Source: Urechis unicinctus (taxonomy: Eukaryota; Annelida; Polychaeta; Xenopneusta; Urechidae). Taken from it: 64,000 nucleotides of DNA. The position numbers were made by a program, and so were the translations under genes. A model generated the notes under the pieces. It saw only the letters and a list, made by a program, of their open reading frames with translations. It was not told where the DNA came from and made no database searches. The stretch is from contig CM067351.1 in the NCBI GenBank assembly GCA_034190875.2, forward strand, positions 5,304,926 to 5,368,925, given 5' to 3'. Each line of letters opens with the position of its first letter. The stretch's first letter is position 1. Below, in pieces: positions 23,751 to 36,003 of this stretch.

Positions 23751-24473
23751 GGGGTCGGGCTAAGGGGCAGGTCGCCGATCCCCTCAACATTAGTGCTTCC
23801 GGTTTGTGTGGGTTATGGGGCTGTAGGGGGGTGTTGTGGTGTTGTGGCTGGGGTATGGTTCTGGCGGGTAAGGGGCCTAGAAAAGGGGTTCATGGCGACC
23901 TGTGTAGTGCTGCTGATGCACCAATGCCATCCCGAGTATCTCTCTAGAATGGCAGCACTGCAGGTGTAGGTAGAGCGGCACGAAAGGGAAAATGGCAAAG
24001 CGGTCGAGCAAAAGGTGGCTCATCTGGCGCCACAGAAATGTCCATCCCGCCTCGAATACCCCCACTTACCCAAGTTGAAGAAGCAGACTTGGCTTCTCAA
24101 TCCATTAGGTCACCACAATCGAGACCATTGGGGACCTTATGATGCACAACGGGTTGGGGGACCGGTGACAGAGTTGGCCAGTAGCACGGTGACCAATCAG
24201 GTGCCCAATGAAAGCATATAGGTGTGCCTACTCCTATCCGCGTCTCAGTTTACCCTGCCTGTGCAGATCGGTGGTATGACTGTAGATGCCGTAGTCGATA
24301 CCGCTGCAGAAGCCACGATTATGTCTGACCGTGTTTTCCGCCAGCTTAGCCCACAGCCGCGAGAGGTCAGGGATGTCAGGCTACTGACTGCTGCTAGAGA
24401 CATGGTTATGGCCGGGTTCGTTGAGGGACCGGTGGAGTTGAATGTGGGCGCTGTAAATCAAGTGTTACTCTGA
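23751..24473 (+). pseudogene. Retroelement aspartic protease relic
   Basis: Retroelement-like GC-rich sequence resumes after element B. From about 23,970 a single frame runs to 24,473 with one TAG at 24,219-24,221. Residues from 24,246 read as a retropepsin: FTLPVQIGGMTVDAVVDTAA, with the catalytic Asp at 24,297-24,299 in DTAA instead of the usual D-[ST]-G-A, then the hydrophobic VELNVGAV strand near the end. The family cleaves Gag-Pol as a dimer. The usual C-terminal hydrophobic-G-hydrophobic segment is missing because the frame ends at 24,473. Reverse transcriptase, which usually follows, is not visible. Confidence 0.6.
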
Positions 24474-24480
24474 TTTCAGG

Positions 24481-25123
24481 ATGGCAACTCGTAATGAAAG
24501 TGGTATTGTGGCCTGGGCAATGAAGGAGGGTCTTATACCTTCAAAATCCATAGTGGAGCAATTGATGATGTGCCCCAGAACAACAGGGGCACAGCGGGTT
24601 GAAGCATTAATCCACCTGGTGACTAAAGCGAAAGCGAGAAAAGACCAGCTGTGGTTGCGGTTGGCAGCTAAGACAGCGCTGTCCCTGCAGCTCCAGTGCC
24701 GGGAGTGGATACACCACAATGTATTCCCTATCGGCCTGCCTAGCCTTCCAAGCTCCGTTGCCAGCCGGACCAAGCAAGGACTACAGGCTTGCTCTAGACC
24801 CGTTTTTGCCGCAAGTTTCGGTTAACGAGGGCGCCATTGACCCTGAGCCGACGTTGCAGGCGTCCACAGGGCGGCCTGTAGCTAGTTCAGGGTGGGGCAT
24901 GGGCCGCAGCCACCCTGACTCAGCAGGGCCAGCCTTCGTGCCGATGGTTGGAGCATCTGGAAAAAGGTCACTCCCTACTATGGTTGGCACTAGAGCAAAG
25001 GCTTCAACGTTGTCAATCGAGCTGGAACATACAGAGGAATTCTCAGATTCCGAACCTGTATCCATCCTGGGTCAATTGTTAGGTAGGTGGGGGGGATTTC
25101 AATCTTCCAGGTTCCCCCCTTAG
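24481..25123 (+). pseudogene. Retroelement region of unknown function
   Basis: Two overlapping frames, 24,481-24,825 and 24,719-25,123, together cover this GC-rich stretch. The first starts with an ATG and contains a Lys/Arg-rich helix (VTKAKARKDQLWLRLAAK); the second ends in an acidic stretch (ELEHTEEFSDSEP). I do not recognise either. There is no reverse transcriptase YxDD-type box, RNase H or integrase motif that I can find. It links the protease relic to the TatD region and probably belongs to the same element. Confidence 0.35.
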
Positions 25124-25175
25124 TAACCATACCCCTGCGACTGGTATGGAGCCTTCGTGTCCTCCACGTTGACGG

Positions 25176-26708
25176 GTGAAATGTATCGAAGGCTCAGGTG
25201 TCGCTGATGCTTTGGCTGGTTCTGATGTAAGGCCCCCTTCCAAAGGTAAGACCAAGCGGGCTGGTAGGAGAACCCGAAGTACAAGGAAGGCAAAGGCATG
25301 TGGTCGAAAACAGCCGGTCGCGCAGGCAACTGCAGTGCCAGTGCTGACAATCACGTTGCCTGTCAAGCAGCCAACGGGGGTTGCAGGGTCATCCAAGCCT
25401 AGGGAGGCACATAAGCTCATGACCGTCGGCAACGACCCCTACCCCCAATCAACAGCCAACTCACGACCCCTGGTAGTGCAGGGTGGGTCCCAGGGGGCTG
25501 AAGGCGAGACGTCCCGAGGGGACATGGACGGCTACAAGGGTAAGTCCTCACCTAGATGTCTCATTCCTGGGTGTGGGGATTCGTCCGGGTCTCTGAAGAC
25601 GCATGTCCCGGAGGTTTCCAATGAAGGCCTGGACCCCATGGATGTGACAAGGCAGCGATTATATGTCCTCCATGTGATCGCGAACTACCTGCTGGGGCCG
25701 GGCCGAGACTTCACAAACTCGGTCCGTCTCGCAGAGGGGTTAGGTGGTTTTGGATGCCAAAGCCTGAGGGAACCCACGGGATTATTGAAGGAGGAAATGC
25801 AGGAATTCTGTCGGGTCCACGAGGATCCGGTTCCTCATAGCTTCTGTCTAAGGCCCCCAAATTCGCCCGCGGTCCTCCTCCACTGACAACCTCTGATGGC
25901 TCTGTTGTTTCAGCTCGGGCCCCGTGAGAGGGGGCTCGTCTGGGACTTGGGTCGTAAGCCTGCACCGTGTGGTAGGATCGAGGGGAGCGTGGCGGGGCAG
26001 AAGTCTGCTAAACCGGAACCTCAGCTATCCGTGGCCTTCGATTCCCACTTCCACATGGACAAGGCCCTGATTTCCCTGGGCCTTTCACAAAATTACGGGC
26101 CTCGTAAGTTGTTCATGGCTGCCAAACCCCAGTCTGCCTTCGCTGTCGTGGTTGGGGGTGCTGTGGCCAAATATTGCAACCCTGCCACTTACCCCAGTGT
26201 CGATGAAATCATCGACTTGGGGCAGCAAAAAGAGAGGGCAGCGATTGGTCTCCAACCCAAGCACGCAGCGAAGTGCACATCGGACCAAATGCAGGTGATG
26301 TCCAACTTTCTCAAACGGTCCGAAGTTGTCGGCCTTGGGGAGGTTGGCATAGACCATTCAGCAACCCCCCCCCCCCCCCCTGCCGAATGGGGGACACAGC
26401 AACATGCCCTACACCACGTGCTATCCCTCCTGGAGCCCCGGCATGTGCTGGTTTTGCACATCCGGGGAATAAAGGGAGATGACGGCACAGAGGCATATTG
26501 CTGTGCCCTGTATCAGCTGCTTGGTCAAGTGCCACGAGAGCAGCGGATTCACCTCCACTGTTTCTCGAGATCTTGGGATAATCTAAAAGTTATTCGAGCT
26601 TCGGAGAGGTATCCGGCGTTGAAGCGGCAAAATCGACAACTTTTATGGTCTCATATATTAAAAGAACAAAATGTATCATTACATCGTTGTCAGTGGTTAT
26701 TTACATGA
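25176..26708 (+). pseudogene. Zinc-finger plus TatD-type metal-dependent hydrolase, retroelement-associated
   Basis: One frame is open throughout except for a TGA at 25,884-25,886. The first part is basic (KGKTKRAGRRTRSTRKAKA). A C2H2-like finger follows, with Cys at 25,557 and 25,572 and a LKTH. The second part is a TatD fold: HxH in FDSHFHMD (His at 26,046 and 26,052), the metal-ligand Glu in GEVGID (26,340), His in LHIRG (26,457) and HLHCF (26,556). TatD enzymes are metal-dependent nucleases of about 260 residues. Here the sequence stops resembling the family after about 26,610, so the last catalytic Asp is lost. A 16-C run (26,365-26,380) lies inside but leaves the frame intact. It looks like a retroelement gene and not a cellular TATDN gene, because of the neighbouring knuckle and protease. 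Confidence 0.75.
26365..26380 (+). repeat. Run of 16 C inside the TatD relic
   Basis: It codes for consecutive prolines directly after the GEVGIDH motif, where the family has a short loop. The frame is the same on both sides. Confidence 0.95.
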
Positions 26709-26844
26709 GACTACCAAACGGCACAAACACAGCCCTGTTCAAACGAGATCGGCGCCGCGTTTGTCCTTCGTGGTATCGGTCCGAATGACAACATAAGTTT
26801 CATGAATATTTTGAGCGCCTATAAAACTGTCAATACATGTCCGA

Positions 26845-27920
26845 TGCACTCTTAACCCAATCTAGTCAAAATGACTAGCTAACCTGGTCACCCAGCTATC
26901 GAAGTTAGTCAAACTCTGTAACGACTAATCACATGGTCAAATCGACTAAGCAACATAGTCACAATGACTAGCAAGGCTGGTCAGGTGTTATTTGACTAGT
27001 TACCTAGTCAATTTGACCACCCTGAGAGCGTTATCTTCTCTTTGTTGGGAGACCGCGATGCGCGGATCACACGGGTTGTTTACATAACCACAGATGCGCG
27101 CCGCGTTCTTTAACCAGTTGCTGTAGGAAATTGGAAATCTTCAGTTGAAATTTTCTGACAATCGCCTCCATACTATTAGGTGAGAATATTAAATAGTTTT
27201 CTGTATTTTTGTATGTATTGTCGTGTACCATTGCTGGTATCAGTACTAATGAGTGCTTAGCTTCAACCATAAGTCTATGTGTTTTAGAATGTCGCAACGC
27301 AGGACGACACCAGTAATAACATCTGTTGGAGAAGCTGTGGATGTAACAGAGGTCATGGCCATGGGCATGCTGATGACCGCCATTTAAGTGTTTATGTGCC
27401 TTACCACCTATCGACCAAAAAGACGTTTCGTTATGTACAGAAGGTGATGGTGGTCGTTGATGATGAGGCTAAAGACCCAGTTGATGCTAAGCTTCTTTGT
27501 GTCAGGGCTAGTATTAACAAGGGCATGCATGTAAGTGTTTATATACAATAAAGTCTACTTGTTTTGCATATTATGTTGTCTGACTTGTTTTTACACTGGT
27601 TCTTACACTGGTTCGACCTTTAATCATAGTCAAACTAACCTTCATTCATAGTCAAACTGACCAAATCTTCTAGTCGGTCTGACTAAGTACAATAGTCATT
27701 ACTACTTACGCTATAGTCAATGTGACTAATGAGGATAGTCATAGTGACTAATAGATTAGTCATATTGACCACTCTTTACTTGACTAGGTAAATTAGTCAT
27801 TTTGACTAATCAATATTGACTAACTGCATTAGTCAAATTGACTAACACATTAGTCGTTTGGTGGACAGTCAATATGACTAGCCAAGTTAGTCAAGTTGAC
27901 TAGATTACATTAAGAGTGTA
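26845..27920 (+). mobile_element. Element B, short copy with both palindrome-array ends
   Basis: It starts TGCACTCTTAA (26,845-26,855) and ends TTAAGAGTGTA (27,910-27,920), which are inverted. Both ends then consist of TAGTCA-N3-TGACTA palindrome arrays (26,860-27,020 and 27,620-27,905). The middle carries a shortened, frameshifted version of the last exon of the long copy's gene. About 1.1 kb in all. It is therefore an internally deleted, non-autonomous relative of the 2.1-kb copy. No transposase is recognisable in either copy, and I could not identify a target-site duplication. Confidence 0.7.
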
Positions 27921-28029
27921 GTAATACAAATTGGGTCACATGTTCTCCGTCGGATCCTCAAATTTCAAACAAAGTCTAATGCTGTGGTGCAGATTTGAGT
28001 TTAAATGGTCAAGTGTGCAATTTGATTGA

Positions 28030-28806
28030 ATGAGCTTAAGTGTCGCAAACGGGCTGGCTAAATGGGACCGAAAGCTCTACTTCAACCAACGTAAGGTCTG
28101 CCTGTTGATCGACAACTGTTCTGCCCACTCGCCGCAGGTGACGCTGACCAACATCACTTTACACTTCCTGCCGCCCAATACGACGAGTCTAATCCAGCCG
28201 ATGTACCAAGAAGTGATACGGATACTGGAAAGGACATTACCGCAGCGCGTTGAATGGATGAATCATAAATGCCCTTGACGCTGACGAATCGGTACAAGCA
28301 CTGCGAGTTGACCGACAGATCAACCTTCTCGACGCCATCTACCTTGCCAAGTTTTCGTAATCGATGGTAAAGGCCGTGACCATCGCCTACTGTCACCGTA
28401 AAGCCGGCTTCACTCGAACCGACTAGCCCGCCGTTGACGATTTCGACGGTGACCTGTACGACGTCTCTTTGCCGCCAACCATGCCAAGAGAGAAGTTCGA
28501 TCGACTCGTGTTACTCGATGATCCCGTTCCGACAAGCGGCGAATACGACGATGCCACTCTCCTCTAGCAAGTCAGTCAAAAACGCGCTGCCCCAACAACG
28601 ACGACTCTGACGACTCTGACGACGACGAAAGCCCGCGCATGACGATGAAAGAACGACATATGATCGTGGATTATTTGAGACGATTCGCTCAAGAGCAAGG
28701 CTACGGCGATGATTACGTTGTGTATTGTAGTCTGAGCCACAACAAAAACGTGTAAATGGAAGAAACCACCCAATCGCTTTTGGACCAATTCTTCAAAAGT
28801 AATTAG
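28030..28806 (+). pseudogene. pogo/Tigger-type DDE transposase, C-terminal half, inactive
   Basis: The block LLIDNCSAHSP (about 28,105), LHFLPPNTTSLIQPM (about 28,165) and, after a +1 shift at about 28,271, RQINLLDAIYLAKF and TIAYCHRKAGF are diagnostic of the pogo/Tigger branch of Tc1/mariner transposases, which cut and paste DNA. The second catalytic Asp is in LLIDN. The third, normally in QPMDQG, is Tyr here (QPMYQE), so the enzyme is dead. Stops at 28,276 and 28,358 also break it. The frame ending at 28,806 closes with TTQSLLDQFFKSN, a PCNA-interacting box (QxxLxxFF at 28,771-28,794), as described for Drosophila pogo. The N-terminal half, including the first Asp and the DNA-binding domain, is missing. 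Confidence 0.85.
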
Positions 28807-28899
28807 AAACCGGATATGTGGATGCATAAATGCATTACGAACTCTGATGGAACAAGCCAAGCCGATTTTACCGTATGTTCATTGTACACAATTGTCTGT

Positions 28900-29131
28900 G
28901 TTTTTTTGTTATTTGTAATAAATAATAAATTCAAGTTGTGAGATGATTAATTGTTCACATTTTACTTGCTTTTTGTGCATTGGGTCGGGCCCTGTAGTTT
29001 TCTGTTAGTTATGGACACCTGCATGTTCTTTAGTTGTGTAGGGTTGATGGGACCTCGCTATTGGGAATGCCTTGTTAAAGGGGATGTTAGTCCGACCACA
29101 GGGGCGTCCCCTTTAACGAGGTTGCACTGTA
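28900..29131 (+). mobile_element. 3' end and right terminal repeat of the pogo/Tigger element
   Basis: An AATAAATAATAAA signal lies near 28,916. The element ends CTTTAACGAGGTTGCACTG at 29,129, followed by TA, the expected target dinucleotide. Within the end, GTTAAAGGGGA (29,074-29,084) pairs with TCCCCTTTAAC (29,107-29,117). I did not find the matching left end upstream of 28,030, so the element is truncated there. Confidence 0.75.
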
Positions 29132-29590
29132 TTACTTTAACTACATCAGTGTTGTTATATTAGTAGTAGAGGATAATACTTATGTGGAATGTGTGAAACA
29201 TTGGGGCTTAACCGCGCTTGCAACATCGAAGATCACTTAGCGACGGAGAGTATAGGTCTCTGACAGGATTTGGAATGATACTGAACTATGTTCATATTTT
29301 TTCAATGATAAGAAAGCCGACCCCTGTCAAGTTCATATGTAGACTCTCGACACATATTGCGCGTTCCATCCCACGAGTTCCTGTACGACTTCCAGTTTCA
29401 CAGTGTGCGTATCTCAGTGTAGATATATCTATACATGCGCCTGACCCGGCACTCGAAAGCGCCAGACATTTAAAGCCTTTGCTACTCCATGTTTGAATTA
29501 CGTTGGATAGTACTTCATTCAATGTGAAATAAATGAATCGTCGTTAATTAAACATGCATTGTTGCGTCGTAAAGCGTTTGGGTTTCTGTT
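29132..29590. other. Unassigned spacer inside the core
   Basis: The open frame at 29,218-29,496 has 92 codons, no ATG near its start and no recognisable motif. Nothing else is supported here. Confidence 0.4.
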
Positions 29591-29596
29591 ATCTAC

Positions 29597-29745
29597 CAAA
29601 ATAGTTGTTTTTTGTGATGTACCACAGTGGTTGGTTTTTGGTTATGTCCCAAAATAGTTGGTTTTGTGTTATGTCCCAAAATAGTTGGTCTTTTGCTATG
29701 TTCCAAAATAGCTGTTTTTTTACATGTCCCTAATACCCGAACTAT
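29597..29745 (-). repeat. 27-bp minisatellite at the right end of the core
   Basis: About five units of the form ATGTCCCAAAATAGTTGG plus a T-rich spacer are spaced about 27 bp apart, with an isolated unit at 29,895-29,935. On the minus strand each unit encodes nine residues of the form KxPTILGHN. At the left end of the core (18,056-18,115) the plus strand encodes the related PTILAHS and HILAHD, so the repeats are in mirror orientation at the two ends. Confidence 0.8.
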
Positions 29746-29946
29746 TTTGGAACACCCATTTTGGTACACAAAATATATAAGTTTAATAAAACGATGAAAA
29801 ACCAAGATAAATTTACGAAACCGAAACATGTTACCGACAGACAAACAGAAAACAGGTAATAATCATCATATTGACTATATGTTTGTCGCCTCCAATGTCC
29901 CAAAATAGTTGTTTTCTTGCTAAATGTCCAAAATGGTCGCATTCGT

Positions 29947-32519
<2,573 letters not shown>

Positions 32520-33730
32520 TGCAGCTTTTATCTACATAATATATCATGCTTGGATCTATGTCTGCCGGGACGTTGTCATCTATATACTATATATAAAAAC
32601 ATCAATTTAGTCACGGATACAGTTATTTTGGGCAAGTAAGAACAATAAATGACAATGAATTCGTTTTTTTAATATCTGAAATAGCTCGTTACCAGTCTTA
32701 GCCAGTACAGAGAATATGTCTTTAGACCGGCAAATTTGGATACACCCATGTTGATCATTACGCTGTCCATTAATGTGAAGTGATATACACATTTCATAGG
32801 ATGTAGCAACAATTAATAGAAAGACTTGTCTGCTACTAATAATTTTACATTGCAGAAACTCATATCTATGGTATTTTGTACAGGTTCAGGTATGCTGTTG
32901 GCAACTCACAAACCTAATGGGCCGTCATAGGCACACATGGCAATCATCAAATGGTTTGTAGTTCTTCTGGAATAATTCATCTCAAAGGTTTCATCCACAA
33001 ATTGTAAAATGATGGGTAAAGACCACCATTCAACGTGACAAGATACGTGGATTCCATAATATGTTCGCGATATTTCGCTGTCACTAGACACAACTGATGA
33101 CCCTTGGCGAATATAATTTGTGCTCTCTCACCATGATGGATGCGCAAGCGGTAGATAACCTTTTCTACAAATTCAAAAGATTATGCATGCTAATGCATGC
33201 TTCAGTCTAGCCCAACTGTGTTATTGCTGCCAATACATCAACATTTTTAGAGGCTGACAGACACGAACCTCGTGAACAGGCCATTGCAGCAAGTATTTCA
33301 TGCATCGTCATGCTCGTTAACCTTTTACATGCTGTGCTGTTTATCGACACACTAAATTAAAGATATATGTCTAATATCAAAGAAACACATGACGTTATGT
33401 CGATCAATACATCCTTATTAGCAATTTACAAATTACAATTTATGCATATCTAGAGGACGCGAATTTAATTCAACTTCGTGTTGTGCATCTAGACGAATCA
33501 AACGAGACTACAATATGTTATTTATACTATACTTGGATTTTATTTTCCTATCGACTGAAAATGCCCGTTGGTGTCATCTCAACTAAATTATAGCTTTAAC
33601 TACTGTGCAAGTTTTATTGCAGTTAAGCATTTATTGACGGCAATTTAACCAAATACCATGAGCATATTTATTTGCCATTATAAAGACGTTAACTAGCAAT
33701 AAGATTTATTTTTACATTTAATACAAAAGG
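32520..33730 (+). repeat. Direct repeat unit, second copy, 5' part
   Basis: This matches 15,600-16,800. Recognisable shared blocks are GCCGGGACGTTGTCATCT (32,567), ATCTAGACGAATCAAACGAG (33,488) against ATCTAGACAAATCAAACAAG (16,568), and the region around GATGGATGCGCAAGCGGTAG (33,136) against GATGGAAGGGTAGATGATAG (16,284). It is clearly diverged. The match is lost at about 33,730, where an insertion begins. Confidence 0.8.
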
Positions 33731-34119
33731 AGATGAAACGTGGCCAAATGAAAACAAAATAATCCCCACTGAAATTTTCCCTAACATTAATGCCAATAAT
33801 TGTAGGCATTATTTGCGTAAGTACGATGCCGATGACATGGTACAATAATTAAAGTGTGAGCTTTATAAGTTTAGCAAAGCACTAAGATCAAATATAAAGT
33901 ATCCCTATTTATGACAGTGGATGTCCACGTACCGTGAATAATTCGTAAACATTTAAGTTTTATATGATAATGACCAGAAAATGATAAGAGGATAATAAAA
34001 ATAGTGCAAGAGAAAGTAAATACGCTACCAATCGAATTGAGAAAGATTCAGGATAACAGCCAAGATAACGGTATGGGAGCAAGTAAACCCGCTAAAGACA
34101 TGTCGAAAAACATGTCTGA

Positions 34120-34650
34120 CTCCAAGTCAATGGCAAATAGGTAGTGAGGCCTCGCAAACTTGACCCGAGGAACGCTTCGGCTGGAAAGTTACATGACAGT
34201 TTCATGACAAGGCGCCAGAAACACGATGCTGGCCTCAAGACCATAGATGTATTACTATACATACCACTACAACCAGAAAGAAAACTTACTCGGTAGGGTC
34301 CATAAATATGAACCAGCCGTTGCCAAAGCCTAAATTGTAACGACATTAAACCGACCTCTATAATCAGTAGGAAACTGACTCTTTTGAAATTCAAGCAGTT
34401 GCACAAGTCGCTGCCAACGACTTAATTGTAAGGAAATCCCACCTGACCATAGCAGGAGTAGGACACTTGCTTGGTAGGGGTCCAACAACAAGTAGCAGTC
34501 GTTGCCGACGGCCATATTGGACAGACATCTAGGGGTCTTAAGCACGCACCAGTTGATGCCAAATGCCAGATTGTAAAGACATGCAGGGGTCGTGAGCAAT
34601 CACAAGTCAATGCCAACGACCAAATCGTTATGACATGCACCAGTCAATGC
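34120..34650 (-). repeat. Degenerate 54-57 bp tandem repeat
   Basis: Units start with variants of CAAGTCAATGCCAACGACC (34,606), seen also near 34,548, 34,497, 34,405 and 34,313, with spacings of about 57, 51 and 92. On the minus strand one frame reads as repeating 18-19 residue blocks (HVITIWSLAL, HVFTIWHLAS, DVCPIWPSAT). It is probably a minisatellite and not a protein. Confidence 0.6.
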
Positions 34651-34829
34651 CGACATTTTTGCATTAAAAACATTGACATATGGTGTGACATCATAAGACA
34701 ATGAACTCTGACAATAAACGGCTAATGTACCATACTAAACAAAGCTGAATGTCAAAAAAATGTGCCATTACAGCAAGGCATACAAATCTGAGTCAATTAT
34801 TCGAAATTAAGATACCTCCAGTAGGTTAT

Positions 34830-35430
34830 TATACATATGTACTATTAACATGTACATTTAAACGAAATATAATATATAACTTTGAAGTATTGAAACCGCG
34901 ACATTTGTTGAGGGAAAGTGAAACGGGGTGGCCTGATGCAATTTTTGAAGCCAGAGATCTACAGACTTTTAATGATGGAGATGGGAGCTTGGTCCCTAAA
35001 GAGCTGGGTGCCTGTACATATTCGTAAGAAGTGGGTATTAAACCTGTCAAGATCTATGCCAGCCAATTGTACATATAGCTTCGGAGCTATGGAGTAGTAA
35101 TAAGCGATGTTCACACAAAAAGAACGCAATCGGGTCATACTGTTAGGTATTTAATTGGCGACAAGACAGGGCAATATGTAGGGACCTCTACACTATGCAG
35201 AACTGTCTTGATAGGGCTGGTGCCAGGTTTGAAAGTACTTATCATTAAGACACCTTGGGGTTCTGACGAGACTATAATCTCACCCTCAAACATGCATGCA
35301 TAATATGTAACTTCAAACAAAGCCTTAAACATGACCCTATTGTGAACGTTATTTGTAATGTGCACGATCTTGTCAACCAGTTGGTGTAGCTCTGTCAGGA
35401 ATGAAGAAAGTTCCTTGGTAGCCGGTTACG
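34830..35430 (-). pseudogene. Minus-strand coding relic, 3' segment
   Basis: Not recognised. Between stops, the stretch ending at 35,135 reads as an ordered protein (short pieces: FEGEIIVSSEPQGVLMISTF, PTYCPVLSPIKYLTV). It is open upstream of its ATG at 35,365, towards 35,430. A second piece (34,829-35,050) contains SLGTKLPSPSLKVCRSLASK. Codon content looks more coding-like than in the arms. Both lie on the same strand as the frames at 36,004-37,127, so they may be the end of the same decayed gene or cluster. A viral or transposon origin is possible; I have no motif to decide. Confidence 0.3.
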
Positions 35431-36003
35431 AGGAACTGTTGCTGGGTAGAGCTTTATCCCATGTCGTAGTATGTCTGTGTTGGAAGCCTGATGACGAATG
35501 AGGGTGAAGAGAACAATGAGGTCGTTTGGTAAGTCGACGGACAAGTCCATGGCGGGGGTCTAGGAAACAATAGATCCGATAAAAAAAGCGCGGTGGCACT
35601 GTGGGCTTGGGCTGTGTGTCGAGAACTATATTGGTGAAAGCCGGTCAATTGTAGTGGATTAGATGTGGCTGCATACTGGGAAGTTGTACTCCGGGTTGGT
35701 TTATTGGCTTGGGTATTGGCGACGTTTCGGACGAAGGCTTCCTATTGCGGGCTGGCCACCAGTTAGGCATCGAGCTAAGGGTTCGTTGACTTCTAGATCA
35801 GGCATAAAGGCTGCAACCGAGCTTGTGGACAATCAGACAGATTAAGTTTTAAATATCAATGAAAAAGCCAAAACAGTTATATCTTGTGCTGAATTATATA
35901 TAGAAATTATATGGAAATACTATCGTGCTGGGGTTGGAGTGTCTGTCAGGCCCGACAGGCAGAAGCAACATATCAAGTCACGGTTGATGCGAGGGGCGTG
36001 GTT

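Larger units (their letters stand above)
18029..29946. mobile_element. Microsatellite-bounded core with inverted end motifs (candidate composite element)
   Basis: Both ends carry ACGAATGCGACC pointing inward (18,029-18,040 on plus, 29,935-29,946 on minus), each preceded by a long (AT)n tract. Just inside both ends come ACTATTTTGG-containing repeats, again in inverted orientation (18,057 onward and 29,597-29,900). A third motif, ACGAACGCGACC, sits at 40,128-40,139 after another AT tract. I infer that this is the end of a mobile element family that sits in AT microsatellites. No transposase belonging to this outer element is recognisable; the genes inside belong to other, nested elements. Confidence 0.45.

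Noticed and set aside
24465-24773. Minus-strand 102-codon frame over the retroelement
   Set aside because: It lies opposite plus-strand element coding; its length is explained by the GC-rich composition.
25896-26708. TatD frame as an intact cellular TATDN-type gene
   Set aside because: The C-terminal catalytic segment is missing, the frame has an upstream stop, and a knuckle and a protease of a retroelement lie just upstream.
29597-29745. Regular 27-bp repeats as a CRISPR array
   Set aside because: The spacing is repeat-to-repeat with no unique spacers, there are no cas genes, and the context is eukaryotic.
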